This document shows positions 8,400 to 17,713 of a DNA stretch of 64,000 bases, one piece after another. The notes beneath the pieces were generated by a model. The model was not told where the DNA came from and made no database searches. It saw only the letters and a program-made list of their open reading frames with translations. How positions within the stretch are numbered: position 1 is the first letter of the stretch; the number at the start of each line of letters is the position of its first letter. Origin of the DNA: Marinilabiliaceae bacterium JC017 (GTDB lineage: Bacteria > Bacteroidota > Bacteroidia > Bacteroidales > Marinilabiliaceae); the NCBI GenBank assembly GCA_004296775.1, contig RHGE01000023.1, forward strand, positions 1 through 64,000, in the 5' to 3' direction. Both the position numbers and the translations under genes were made by a program.

Positions 8400-9365
8400 A
8401 TGATAAAAGTAGGGATAATAGGAGGAGCCGGGTACACTGCCGGGGAACTTATTCGGTTGTTGATAAACCATCCACAGGCAGACATCTGCTTTGTGCATAG
8501 CAGTAGTCATGCCGGAGAGCCGGTTTATCATGTTCATCAGGACTTAACCGGCGATACTGAACTGGTTTTTACCGGTTCGCCCGATTACCGGGAGGCCGAC
8601 GTGCTGTTTCTTTGTATGGGACATGGGCGGTCAAAGGATTTTGTGGAAAAAATTGCGGCTTCCTATCAAGGCAAGATCATTGACTTGAGTCATGACTTCA
8701 GACTTCATTCCGATGACCATGATTTTGTCTACGGATTGCCGGAATATCAAAGGGAGAAGATAAAGGAGGCTGTTCATATCGCCAATCCCGGTTGTTTTGC
8801 TACTGCTATTCAGATGGCCTTGCTGCCATTGGGTAAACAACAGCAATTAGCAGAGGTGCATGTGCATGCTCTAACCGGTTCTACCGGTGCTGGACAGGCT
8901 GCTACCGCTACCACACATTTTAGCTGGCGAAACAACAATGTTTCGGTGTATAAACCTTTTCAGCATCAACATTTGGCTGAAATTTCAGAAACATTAAAAG
9001 GGTTACAGGCTGATTTTTCCGATTCCATCAACTTCATCCCCATGCGGGGTAATTTTTCACGAGGTATTTTGGCATCGGTTTATCTTGATGTGGATATGTC
9101 GGAAGCTGAAGCTGTAGAATTATACAAAGAGTATTACAAAAGTCATCCGTTTGTACATGTGGTTAATAAATCGCCCGATGTCAAATTAGTGGTGAATACG
9201 AATAAGGCCTTGCTTCACGTAGAAAAGCACGGTGATAAAATACATGTTGTGAGTGTGATCGATAACCTTTTGAAAGGGGCTTCCGGTCAGGCTGTGCAAA
9301 ACATGAACCTCATATTTGGTTTGGATGAGACAACTGGACTTCAACTCAAGCCTTCAGCTTTTTAA
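8400..9365 (+). CDS. argC: N-acyl-gamma-glutamyl-phosphate reductase
   Basis: ArgC reduces N-acylglutamyl phosphate to the semialdehyde with NADPH. The N-terminal Rossmann motif GGAGYTAGE (residues 8-16) binds the cofactor, and the catalytic cysteine is C132 in the signature ANPGCFATA. At 321 residues it is the short form of the family. It is followed by an unusually long 279-bp gap before argD. Substrate acyl group (acetyl or succinyl) cannot be told from this protein alone. Confidence 0.96.
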   Translation: MIKVGIIGGAGYTAGELIRLLINHPQADICFVHSSSHAGEPVYHVHQDLTGDTELVFTGSPDYREADVLFLCMGHGRSKDFVEKIAASYQGKIIDLSHDFRLHSDDHDFVYGLPEYQREKIKEAVHIANPGCFATAIQMALLPLGKQQQLAEVHVHALTGSTGAGQAATATTHFSWRNNNVSVYKPFQHQHLAEISETLKGLQADFSDSINFIPMRGNFSRGILASVYLDVDMSEAEAVELYKEYYKSHPFVHVVNKSPDVKLVVNTNKALLHVEKHGDKIHVVSVIDNLLKGASGQAVQNMNLIFGLDETTGLQLKPSAF

Positions 9366-9443
9366 GAAGGGTTGTTTATTATTTGGTTTAAATTAGGTGT
9401 TCATTCTTCATTCCGCGAAGACAGTTGCTAATTTATTTTGATG

Positions 9444-9467
9444 CCACAGTTGCAACGGCAACTGTGG
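9444..9467. other. Perfect hairpin in the argC-argD gap
   Basis: CCACAGTTGC and its exact complement surround the 4-nt loop AACG, giving a 10-bp perfect stem in the middle of the 279-bp gap. There is no T run, so it is not a standard terminator. It could be an mRNA stabiliser or processing site inside the arg transcript. Nothing else is recognised in the gap (9366-9644). Confidence 0.5.
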
Positions 9468-9644
9468 TATCACATCCATCCGAATAGATTCTGAATTTTT
9501 TACGGGAATCAATATCTGTATTAAAGAGTATGCGCGAGCAGAGAGTGGTCTGTTTATCGTGTTGCTCATGTTGTATCCCGGATAATTGATTTTTGACCAT
9601 ATCTACCTTTAATTAATCTGCCAAAAGGCAAAAAACAACGTCGC

Positions 9645-10775
9645 ATGAAACTTTTTGATGTGTACTCTCTTTTCGATGTCACCCCCGTAAAAGCAAAAGA
9701 CTGCTACGTGTGGGACGATAAGGGAAATAAATACCTTGATTTGTATGGAGGACATGCTGTTATCTCAATCGGGCATAGTCATCCGCATTATATTGCCAGT
9801 TTGTCGGAACAGTTACAACGCATCGGATTTTATTCCAATTCGGTAAAGAATCCATTACAGGAAGAGTTGGCTACTAAGTTGGGGCAGCTTTCTGAAATGG
9901 ATGATTATTCATTGTTCCTTTGTAATTCGGGGGCCGAAGCCAACGAAAATGCTTTAAAGCTGGCTTCTTTTCATACGGGAAGAAAAAAAGTGGTGGCTTT
10001 CGAAAAAGCCTTTCACGGGCGAACATCCGCTGCTGTGGCAGCCACCGATAATCCAAAAATTGTTTCACCACTAAATACCGGACATGATGTGGTGTTTTTA
10101 CCCATGAATGATACCCGGAAAGTGTCCGAAGTACTGGCCGGTAATGATGTGGCGGCCGTTATTATTGAAGGTATCCAGGGAATTGGGGGTATTCATATTC
10201 CAGAACCTGGCTTTCTGCGGGATCTGGCTTTTTTATGTCAAAAACATAACACCGTATTGATCCTTGATGAGATACAGTCGGGGTATGGACGAAGCGGAAT
10301 GTTTTTTGCCTTTCAGCATGCCGGGATTCATCCCGATATAGTTACTATGGCTAAAGGAATGGGAAATGGGTTCCCGGTTGGCGGATTATTAATCCATCCG
10401 GACATAAAAGCATCCAAAGGAATGCTTGGGACCACCTTTGGCGGCAATTATCTGGCGTGTGCTGCTTCCATTGCAGTTTTGGACGTGATAAACGATGAAA
10501 ATCTTATTGCAAATACCAGAGCGACAGGTGAATATTTGTTAAACAATTTAAAAAAATCCATAAAAACGGCGCAGGTAAGAGGAATTGGCCTGATGATTGG
10601 TGTAGAATTTTCAGAAAATATAGCTTTGTTGAGGAAACATTTATTAGAGAAAAAATATATTTTTACCGGTGTTTCTGGCATCAATACTGTAAGGTTATTA
10701 CCTCCTTTAACCCTCACCAAGGCGCATGCAGACGTGTTTATGCAAGCAGTCCAGGAATTGGTCGATAGTACATAA
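9645..10775 (+). CDS. argD: Acetylornithine/succinylornithine aminotransferase
   Basis: This 376-residue fold-type I PLP enzyme converts N-acylglutamate semialdehyde to N-acylornithine using glutamate. Visible signatures are NSGAEANENALKLA (cofactor phosphate binding, residues 94-107), LDEIQSGYGRSG with D208 contacting the PLP ring, and the Schiff-base lysine K237 in MAKGMGNGFPVGG. It lies inside the arg series, 18 nt before the NUMOD4-type gene. Class-III aminotransferases are close relatives, but the operon context makes argD the natural call. Confidence 0.95.
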   Translation: MKLFDVYSLFDVTPVKAKDCYVWDDKGNKYLDLYGGHAVISIGHSHPHYIASLSEQLQRIGFYSNSVKNPLQEELATKLGQLSEMDDYSLFLCNSGAEANENALKLASFHTGRKKVVAFEKAFHGRTSAAVAATDNPKIVSPLNTGHDVVFLPMNDTRKVSEVLAGNDVAAVIIEGIQGIGGIHIPEPGFLRDLAFLCQKHNTVLILDEIQSGYGRSGMFFAFQHAGIHPDIVTMAKGMGNGFPVGGLLIHPDIKASKGMLGTTFGGNYLACAASIAVLDVINDENLIANTRATGEYLLNNLKKSIKTAQVRGIGLMIGVEFSENIALLRKHLLEKKYIFTGVSGINTVRLLPPLTLTKAHADVFMQAVQELVDST

Positions 10776-10793
10776 AATTTTACATATTTTCAT

Positions 10794-11384
10794 ATGGTTA
10801 GGTCGTTTTGGAATGAAGAATGGAAAGAAATAAAGTTTGAAAAAGGCGCGTTGAAGAAGCGTTATGCTGTTTCAAACTATGGACGTATTGTAAGTTATCC
10901 CGATGTAATGGATAATGGTATGATTATTCGAGGCGGAAAGTTAAGAGGATATGCCACCCTCCCACTTCGTCCCTTTGGAAAATCGAAAACTTACTACGTA
11001 CATAAATTAGTTGCGGAATATTTCCTTGATAAGGAGAATGACAAGCAACAATACGTAATCCATAAGGATTATAATAAGGCAAATAACTTTATCGAAAATC
11101 TTAAGTGGACAGATAAAGATGAAATGTTTGCGCATCAACAGCGGAATCCGGTTGTGCTTGAAGCACGGGAAAAGCAGAAAGGACGAAAAACTCAGGTTGG
11201 GCATAAGCTAACTGCTACCCAGGTGATCAGGTTAAAGAAGAAAATAATGGATCCCAATCGAAAGACCCGGTTAAAGCTCATTGCCAAGCAATTTGGAATA
11301 AGTGAAATGCAGCTTTACCGCATCAAGTCGGGAGAAAACTGGGGTCACATTGAAGTGGAGGTGGAAAGTAAAGAAAATAGTTAA
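10794..11384 (+). CDS. NUMOD4/HNH-like protein with C-terminal helix-turn-helix
   Basis: The 196-residue protein starts with a NUMOD4-like segment (EEWKEI, then YAVSNYGRIVS, residues 8-35). It continues with an HNH_3-like core: YYVHKLVAEYFL near residue 67, VIHKDYNKANNFIENLKW near 83-100. It ends in a helix-turn-helix-like region (LIAKQFGISEMQLYRIKSG, about 162-180). Such domains occur in homing endonucleases. The His of the HKD motif and the Asn residues are kept, so nuclease activity cannot be ruled out. It lies in the same direction between argD and proC with an 18-nt gap upstream and no flanking repeats, which looks more like a resident or domesticated gene than a recent invader. Function unknown. 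Confidence 0.75.
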   Translation: MVRSFWNEEWKEIKFEKGALKKRYAVSNYGRIVSYPDVMDNGMIIRGGKLRGYATLPLRPFGKSKTYYVHKLVAEYFLDKENDKQQYVIHKDYNKANNFIENLKWTDKDEMFAHQQRNPVVLEAREKQKGRKTQVGHKLTATQVIRLKKKIMDPNRKTRLKLIAKQFGISEMQLYRIKSGENWGHIEVEVESKENS

Positions 11385-11480
11385 ATATTGATTGGTTACT
11401 AGGGGTGTTGCTTGTAAGTTGCCAGTCAATAGTGTATTTTTCTGATAATTTTTAAGCGATAACCAATAGAAGCCATCAAT

Positions 11481-12278
11481 ATGAAAGCAACCCACATTGC
11501 TATTATTGGAGGCGGGAACCTGGGGACAGCCATTGCAAAAGGTTTGTTGTCCAAAGGCTTGATACCCGCCTCAAATATTTCTGTTACCAGACGAAGAGTG
11601 GAACTCATTTCGGAATTGGCGGAAAAAGGAGTCCATACCTCTTCTGATAATCACTTGGCTGCCTCGCGCGCCAATATTATAATACTTGCCGTTAAGCCTT
11701 ATCAGCTTGAAAAGGTGGTGAAGGAGATCAAGCCGGCCTTAACAACGGATAAAATACTTGTCTCGGTAGCGACTGGTATATCTGCTATTCACATACAAGA
11801 GTATTGTGACCTGAAATTACCTGTTTTTCGTGCGATGCCCAATACTGCCATAGAAATTGGGGAATCGATGACCTGTGTTTCCTCCCTGAATGCCACAAAG
11901 GAACAGGAGGAGACTGTTGTTCGGCTGTTCAATCAAATGGGCGTGGCGTTATTAATCCCGGAAGAATTGATGTCTGGTGCGACGGTGCTTGCTGCCTGTG
12001 GTATTGCCTTTGCCATGCGTTTTGTAAGAGCTGCTACCCAAGGAGGGATTGAAATTGGTTTTGGTTCCCGGTTAGCTTTGCAAATAACAGCCCAGACAGT
12101 GAAAGGTGCCGTGGATTTGCTTATCCAAAAAGGTCAACATCCGGAAGATGAAATTGATAAAGTTACAACACCGCGAGGTATCACTATTTCAGGCTTAAAT
12201 GAGATGGAACATCAAGGTTTCAGTTCTTCTTTGATAAAGGGATTGCTGACATCATTCAATAAAATCGAAAACGGCTAA
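11481..12278 (+). CDS. proC: Pyrroline-5-carboxylate reductase
   Basis: ProC performs the last step of proline synthesis, reducing pyrroline-5-carboxylate with NAD(P)H. The Rossmann motif IAIIGGGNLGTAIAKGL is at residues 6-22, and FRAMPNTAIEIGESM near residue 115 is the family signature. The C-terminal dimerisation domain contains VTTPRGITISGLNEME, close to the family consensus (TSPGGTT). Length 265 is standard. It is 11 nt before proB, so the two are almost certainly co-transcribed. Confidence 0.96.
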   Translation: MKATHIAIIGGGNLGTAIAKGLLSKGLIPASNISVTRRRVELISELAEKGVHTSSDNHLAASRANIIILAVKPYQLEKVVKEIKPALTTDKILVSVATGISAIHIQEYCDLKLPVFRAMPNTAIEIGESMTCVSSLNATKEQEETVVRLFNQMGVALLIPEELMSGATVLAACGIAFAMRFVRAATQGGIEIGFGSRLALQITAQTVKGAVDLLIQKGQHPEDEIDKVTTPRGITISGLNEMEHQGFSSSLIKGLLTSFNKIENG

Positions 12279-12289
12279 CAACCCGGGAA

Positions 12290-13369
12290 ATGTATAACAC
12301 TATTACAATAAAAATAGGGTCAAATGTCTTGACCTCAGCTGACGGTACCCTAAATCGGAGCCGAATAGAACATTTAACAGAACAAATTGCCGCTCTTCAT
12401 CACCAGGGGAAGAAAGTTATCCTGGTTTCATCGGGAGCGGTGGCTGCCGGTCGCAGTCTTTTGCATATTAATCCCAAATCAGATCCGGTATCTGCCCGTC
12501 AGGCACTCTCCGCTACCGGCCAGGTTAAGTTGATGAGCCTGTATACAGAGTTGTTTGAGAAAAAAGATGTGCAAATAGCACAGGTATTGGTGACCAAGGA
12601 AGAATTCAGAACCCGGGAACACTATCTGAACATGAAAAATTGTGTTTCGGCACTATGGGATAATAATGTCTTACCTGTGGTGAATGAAAACGATGCCGTA
12701 TCCGTGACAGCCCTGATGTTTACCGATAATGATGAATTAGCCGGCCTGATGTCTGCCATGATGAACTGTAATGCTCTTTATATCCTTAGTAATATTGACG
12801 GGATTTATAATGGTGATCCGAAATTACCTGATTCACGAGTGATTCAGGATATCCATATTTCTGATAACTCTGTTTCAAATTATATATCGTCTGTTAAATC
12901 TGATTTCGGGCGTGGGGGAATGCTTACAAAGTGTCGTATTGCGCAAAAGACAGCTGCCTCAGGTATTCAGGTGCACATTGCTAATGGTACCCGGCCAAAT
13001 ATAATAAGAGATCTGACGGCATCCCCGGATGAAGTGGTGCATACCCGCTTTGAAGCTGGTGAGTCCCGGCCGGCTATTAAAAAGTGGATGGCTTATGCTG
13101 AAGGATTTGCCAAGGCTGAAGTGACGATTAATAATGGTGCCAGGGAAGCGCTTTATGGCTCCAAGGCAACCAGTCTTTTGCTGGCTGGCCTTAGTTGGAT
13201 TAAAGGAAATTTCAAAAAGGGGGATCTTCTGTTGATAAAAGATGAATCGGGCGTGCTTATTGGTATCGGACGTGCCAAATTTGATAAGGAGAAAGCCGAA
13301 AAGCACCGGTTTGATAAGAAGTATAAGCCTTTGGTTCATTACGATTACTTATTTCTGTTTCCCCATTAA
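12290..13369 (+). CDS. proB: Glutamate 5-kinase
   Basis: ProB phosphorylates glutamate, the first committed step to proline. The amino-acid-kinase domain (residues 1-255) starts TITIKIGSNVLTSADG and contains VSSGAVAAG and VNENDAVS. A PUA-like C-terminal domain follows (about 270-350). Total length 359 matches the two-domain form. In other bacteria the kinase is inhibited by proline. It is followed by proA after 17 nt. Confidence 0.96.
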   Translation: MYNTITIKIGSNVLTSADGTLNRSRIEHLTEQIAALHHQGKKVILVSSGAVAAGRSLLHINPKSDPVSARQALSATGQVKLMSLYTELFEKKDVQIAQVLVTKEEFRTREHYLNMKNCVSALWDNNVLPVVNENDAVSVTALMFTDNDELAGLMSAMMNCNALYILSNIDGIYNGDPKLPDSRVIQDIHISDNSVSNYISSVKSDFGRGGMLTKCRIAQKTAASGIQVHIANGTRPNIIRDLTASPDEVVHTRFEAGESRPAIKKWMAYAEGFAKAEVTINNGAREALYGSKATSLLLAGLSWIKGNFKKGDLLLIKDESGVLIGIGRAKFDKEKAEKHRFDKKYKPLVHYDYLFLFPH

Positions 13370-13386
13370 CCTGGTTGCTAAAATGA

Positions 13387-14643
13387 ATGACGATGAAATA
13401 TATTGAACAGTTTAAAGCTGCTAAAAAGGCCTCCAGGGGATTGAACAAGTTATCCCCTGATAAAATTGCAGCTGTTTTAATATTAGTAGCTGAGGCTTTA
13501 AATGCGCGTACTGATATTATTCTCGAAGCCAATAAAAAGGATCTTTCCAGGATGTCAGAAGAGGATCCGCGCTATGATCGGTTAATGTTAACCCCGGAAC
13601 GCATTGAGGGCATTGCATCGGATACCCGGCAGGTAGCGGAATTGCCTTCTCCCCTGGGGCAAATTATTGAAGCTAAAACGTTGCCCAACCGATTAGAGAT
13701 GGAAAAGCGTCGAACTCCCCTGGGAGTTGTGGGCGTAATCTACGAAGCAAGGCCCAATGTAACGGTTGATGTATTTGCTTTGTGTGTGAAGTCTGGCAAT
13801 GTGTGTGTGCTAAAAGGAGGGCATGATGCCGACGAGAGCAATAAAATATTGGTTTCAATTATTAAAAATGTACTGAAAGAGGCAGGTATTGATACTGAGA
13901 TTATTCAGTTGTTAGGACCGGACAGGACTGCGGCTGATGAACTGATGCAGGCGCAGGGATATGTGGATGTGCTTATTCCCCGGGGATCTCAGAATCTGAT
14001 TAATTCAGTGAGAGCGCAGTCAAAAATACCTGTGATTGAAACCGGAGCTGGCATTGTGCATACTTACTTTGATAAATCAGGTGATATAGCCAAGGGTGCT
14101 AATATCATTTTTAATGCGAAAACCCGGCGTGTGAGTGTTTGTAATGCGTTGGACTGTTTAATTCTTCACAAAGACAGATTATGTGATTTGCCCAAGCTGG
14201 TGGAAAAACTTGCCGAAAAGAAAGTTGTAATCATGGCGGACGAAAAAGCTTTCGATGCGCTTTCCGGTCGCTATCCTGCTGAATTGCTTAATCCGGCCGG
14301 TCAAACCGATTTCGGTACTGAGTTTTTAAGCTTCAAGATGGCAATCAAAACCGTTGCTTCCTTTGATGAAGCCATTGAACACATATATGAATATAGCTCG
14401 CAGCACAGTGAGGCTATTGTTGCGGAAGATCAGGCTACCATCGACCGTTTTTTTATGGAGGTGGACGCTGCTGCTGTTTATGCCAATGCCAGCACTGCCT
14501 TTACCGATGGGGCGCAGTTCGGAATGGGAGCGGAAATAGGTATCAGTACACAAAAACTCCATGCCAGAGGACCTATGGCGCTTAATGAGTTGACCAGTTA
14601 TAAATGGATCATAAAAGGAAACGGTCAAACGAGACCTGTGTAA
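13387..14643 (+). CDS. proA: Gamma-glutamyl phosphate reductase
   Basis: ProA reduces glutamyl-5-phosphate to the semialdehyde with NADPH. The 418-residue aldehyde-dehydrogenase-fold protein shows [16 protein letters not shown] (about residues 112-127), [11 protein letters not shown], and a conserved VCNALD motif near 256 holding the catalytic cysteine. The C-terminus has [17 protein letters not shown]. The start could be two codons downstream (13393). It completes the proC-proB-proA block lying inside the arg series and is 39 nt upstream of argF'. Confidence 0.96.
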   Translation: MTMKYIEQFKAAKKASRGLNKLSPDKIAAVLILVAEALNARTDIILEANKKDLSRMSEEDPRYDRLMLTPERIEGIASDTRQVAELPSPLGQIIEAKTLPNRLEMEKRRTPLGVVGVIYEARPNVTVDVFALCVKSGNVCVLKGGHDADESNKILVSIIKNVLKEAGIDTEIIQLLGPDRTAADELMQAQGYVDVLIPRGSQNLINSVRAQSKIPVIETGAGIVHTYFDKSGDIAKGANIIFNAKTRRVSVCNALDCLILHKDRLCDLPKLVEKLAEKKVVIMADEKAFDALSGRYPAELLNPAGQTDFGTEFLSFKMAIKTVASFDEAIEHIYEYSSQHSEAIVAEDQATIDRFFMEVDAAAVYANASTAFTDGAQFGMGAEIGISTQKLHARGPMALNELTSYKWIIKGNGQTRPV

Positions 14644-14682
14644 TGGAACATGAAAAATAAAAACGTCTAAAACCAAAATGTC

Positions 14683-15630
14683 ATGAAGCGATTTCTTAAG
14701 GTAGATGATATAGGTGATTTGCAAATTGCCTTGAAAGAAGCGGAAATTCAGAAGAAGAATCCTTTTGGTTTCAGTTATCTGGGAAAAAATAAGACCATTA
14801 TTATCCTTTTCTTTAATTCCAGTCTTCGTACGCGGTTGAGTACGCAACGGGCGGCCATGAACCTGGGCATGAATGTGATTGTACTGGATGTAAACAAGGA
14901 TAGTTGGAAGCTTGAGTCGGAGATGGGGGTAATCATGGATGGCGACAAGCCTGAGCATCTGCGAGAGGCGATTCCGGTCATTGGTAGTTATTGTGATATT
15001 ATTGGTATTCGATCGTTCGCTACATTTGAAGATAAAGAGGCCGATTATCAGGAAAAGCTGCTCAATCAGTTTATCCAATATTCAGGCGTGCCTGTAATCA
15101 GTCTGGAGTCAGCTACCAGGCATCCGCTTCAGGCTTTTGCCGACTTATTCACCATTGAAGAGTATAAAACAGTTCAACGTCCTAAAGTAGTGCTTACCTG
15201 GGCGCCGCATCCGCGTGCTTTGCCGCAGGCTGTTCCCAATTCATTTGTGGAGTGGATGAAGAAGGCAGATGTGGAATTAGTCGTTACGTATCCTGAAGGT
15301 TATGAGTTGGCACCCGAATTTACAGATGGTGTAACTGTTGAATATGATCAGGAGAAGGCTTTTGAAGGTGCTGATTTTATTTATGCCAAAAATTGGGCTT
15401 CTTTTTCGGAATATGGTCAGGTGTTATCAACCGATAGGAATTGGATGGTTGATGAAGAGAAGATGGCGTTAACCAACAATGCCAAATTCATGCATTGTCT
15501 GCCCGTGAGAAGAAATATGATTGTTTCCGATGGTGTCATTGACAGTCCTCAATCAATTGTTGTTGATGAAGCTGCTAATCGGATTGTATCCGCCCAGGTA
15601 GTGATCAAACGCATGCTGGAGAAGCTTTAG
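14683..15630 (+). CDS. argF': N-succinylornithine carbamoyltransferase
   Basis: This transcarbamylase moves the carbamoyl group of carbamoyl phosphate onto N-acylated ornithine instead of free ornithine. The 315-residue protein has the carbamoyl-phosphate loop FNSSLRTRLST (residues 44-54), the second-domain motif MHCLPVRRN, and the ALPQAVPNSF region typical of the Bacteroides type. Residue 90 is proline in MDGDKPEHL. In the characterised family a proline at this position marks succinylornithine specificity, and glutamate marks acetylornithine specificity. That makes the pathway here probably succinylated, which is the key clue for the GNAT, argB, argC, argD and argE substrates. Confidence 0.93.
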   Translation: MKRFLKVDDIGDLQIALKEAEIQKKNPFGFSYLGKNKTIIILFFNSSLRTRLSTQRAAMNLGMNVIVLDVNKDSWKLESEMGVIMDGDKPEHLREAIPVIGSYCDIIGIRSFATFEDKEADYQEKLLNQFIQYSGVPVISLESATRHPLQAFADLFTIEEYKTVQRPKVVLTWAPHPRALPQAVPNSFVEWMKKADVELVVTYPEGYELAPEFTDGVTVEYDQEKAFEGADFIYAKNWASFSEYGQVLSTDRNWMVDEEKMALTNNAKFMHCLPVRRNMIVSDGVIDSPQSIVVDEAANRIVSAQVVIKRMLEKL

Positions 15631-15689
15631 AAGGTAATTATAAGCGATTTTGGTCTTGTGACTTGATACTTGGATCTAAATTAAAACAG

Positions 15690-16475
15690 ATGGCAAAAAA
15701 ATTGACAATAATAAAAGTCGGCGGAAAAGTTGTGGAAGACAAGGAGGTATTAAATGCCCTGTTGGATGATTTCGCTACCATTGAAGGTCCCCGGATTTTG
15801 GTACATGGAGGAGGTTCCACAGCGACAAAGCTGGCCGGAGACTTGGGAATTGAAACGCAAATGCACAATGGACGGCGTATCACAAGTCAGGAGATGTTGG
15901 AAGTAGCTACCATGGTTTATGCCGGATTGGTAAATAAAAATATTGTGGCTCAACTTCAATCCCGAAAGGTTAATGCAATTGGACTTACCGGAGCTGATCT
16001 TAATTTGATAACGGCAACAAAACGTCCGGTGAAAGAAATAGATTTTGGATACGTGGGTGATATCATTTCTGTACAAGCTTCGGAATTGACGCGGTTAGTT
16101 CAAAAGGGTGTGGTTCCGGTGATAGCCCCGCTTACACATGATGGAAACGGACAATTACTCAATACCAATGCCGATACCATGGCGTCTGCTTTGGCGCAGG
16201 CCTTAATCGATGTGTTTGAAGTGCGTTTGGTTTATTGTTTTGAGAAGCGTGGTGTCTTGAATGATCCGGACGATGACAATTCAGTGGTCAGTTCCCTTTC
16301 ATATGGACAGTTTAAAGCTTATCAGGACGACGGTACCATTGCGGCAGGAATGATACCCAAGCTGGATAATGGTTTTGACGCCCTTAAAGCGGGTGTAAGA
16401 GAGGTGATCATTACCAATACGCAAGGAATCACTAATCTATCAGCGACAGGTACTCATTTACTCAACCAGGAATAA
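15690..16475 (+). CDS. argB: N-acylglutamate kinase
   Basis: ArgB phosphorylates the gamma-carboxylate of N-acylglutamate. The protein begins MAKKLTIIKVGGKVVEDKE, the usual amino-acid-kinase start, and continues with RILVHGGGS (substrate/ATP glycine loop) and a C-terminal GMIPKLDNGFDALKAGV. I chose the ATG at 15690 because upstream extension to a TTG at 15663 adds nine residues not expected in the family; this gives 261 residues. It ends 4 nt before argE. Confidence 0.95.
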   Translation: MAKKLTIIKVGGKVVEDKEVLNALLDDFATIEGPRILVHGGGSTATKLAGDLGIETQMHNGRRITSQEMLEVATMVYAGLVNKNIVAQLQSRKVNAIGLTGADLNLITATKRPVKEIDFGYVGDIISVQASELTRLVQKGVVPVIAPLTHDGNGQLLNTNADTMASALAQALIDVFEVRLVYCFEKRGVLNDPDDDNSVVSSLSYGQFKAYQDDGTIAAGMIPKLDNGFDALKAGVREVIITNTQGITNLSATGTHLLNQE

Positions 16476-16479
16476 TATA

Positions 16480-17541
16480 ATGACAATAAATCAATTGGTA
16501 GAAGATTCCATAGGTCTGTTGAAAAAGCTGATTTCTATTCCTGCACTGAGCAGGGAGGAGGATCATGCAGCTGATTTGATTCAGCATTTTCTCGAACAAC
16601 AGCAGCTTAAGGTTAATCGGCGTAAGAATAATATTTGGGTGGAGAGTACTGTTAGAAGTGCTAATAAGCCTACGATTCTTTTGAATTCGCATATTGATAC
16701 TGTAAGACCTTCAGATAAGTGGACACGTGATCCATTTTCAGCCACAGAGGAAGATGGAAAGCTATATGGTCTTGGGAGTAATGATGCCGGTGCATCGCTG
16801 GTATCACTCATGGCTGCTTTCTTGTATTTAAATGCAACAGAACAACCTTATAATCTCATTTTCGTGGCGTCAGCTGAAGAGGAGGTCTCAGGCAACAGTG
16901 GTGTGGCTTCTATTTTAGAGGAATTGGGCCCTATTGATCTGGGTATTGTAGGTGAACCAACATTGATGCAGATGGCTGTGGCCGAAAAGGGTTTATTGGT
17001 GCTGGATTGCGAGGCTAAAGGAAAAGCAGGCCATGCAGCCCGTCACGAAGGCGTTAATGCTATCTATGAAGCACTACCGGATATTGAATGGTTCAGAAAT
17101 TATCAATTTCCGAAAGTATCTGATCTTCTTGGACCGGTACAGATGACCGTAACCCAGGTGGAGGCAGGTTCACAGCACAATGTGGTGCCGGATAGTTGCC
17201 GGTTTGTGGTAGATATACGAGTTAATGAGCATTATAGCAACAAGGAAATGTATGAATTTATCAGTGAGCAGGTGAAGTGTCAGGTGACGCCGCGTTCATT
17301 CCGTATTAACAGTTCTTCAATTGCTCTTAGTCATTCGGTTGTGAAACGCGGTAAGGGGCTGGGTATGGAGTATTATGGATCGCCAACGACAAGCGATCAG
17401 GCTGTCATGCCTTTTACAACGTTGAAGATAGGCCCTGGAGACTCTGCACGTTCGCATACCGCCGATGAATATGTTTTGATTTCGGAGATTGAACAAGGTG
17501 TGCGAAACTATATCGCTTTATTGAGTAATCTTAATTTGTAG
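16480..17541 (+). CDS. argE: M20 deacylase (acetyl/succinylornithine or citrulline)
   Basis: A 353-residue M20 metallopeptidase-family hydrolase with the two-metal ligands H71 and D73 (NSHIDTVRP), D102 (GSNDAGAS) and the glutamates of SAEEEVSG (about 133-135). In this pathway the acyl group must be removed after carbamoylation, so the substrate is expected to be N-succinylcitrulline (or N-acetylcitrulline), not acylornithine. It lies 4 nt behind argB. The related DapE desuccinylates diaminopimelate precursors, but position and the succinyl-type argF' favour the arginine role. Confidence 0.9.
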   Translation: MTINQLVEDSIGLLKKLISIPALSREEDHAADLIQHFLEQQQLKVNRRKNNIWVESTVRSANKPTILLNSHIDTVRPSDKWTRDPFSATEEDGKLYGLGSNDAGASLVSLMAAFLYLNATEQPYNLIFVASAEEEVSGNSGVASILEELGPIDLGIVGEPTLMQMAVAEKGLLVLDCEAKGKAGHAARHEGVNAIYEALPDIEWFRNYQFPKVSDLLGPVQMTVTQVEAGSQHNVVPDSCRFVVDIRVNEHYSNKEMYEFISEQVKCQVTPRSFRINSSSIALSHSVVKRGKGLGMEYYGSPTTSDQAVMPFTTLKIGPGDSARSHTADEYVLISEIEQGVRNYIALLSNLNL

Positions 17542-17713
17542 CGGTGGAAAAACGTGATGATTGTCATTAAAAATAACCTCTAGGTAATGATTTATCATTA
17601 AAAAAAGCTAATTTAGCGCCAAATATAAGCACAAGGCCTTAAAATATTTCTAATAGAAACTTATCTGGCGCATTTCAATCAACAAAATCCCTTTTTTAAA
17701 AACTGTTATTACC

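Noticed and set aside
12959-13339. A 126-codon minus-strand frame inside proB
   Set aside because: Shadow of the proB frame with no domain or promoter.
14326-15078. A 250-codon minus-strand frame across proA and argF'
   Set aside because: It is antisense to two well-supported enzymes, with no domain and no promoter box.
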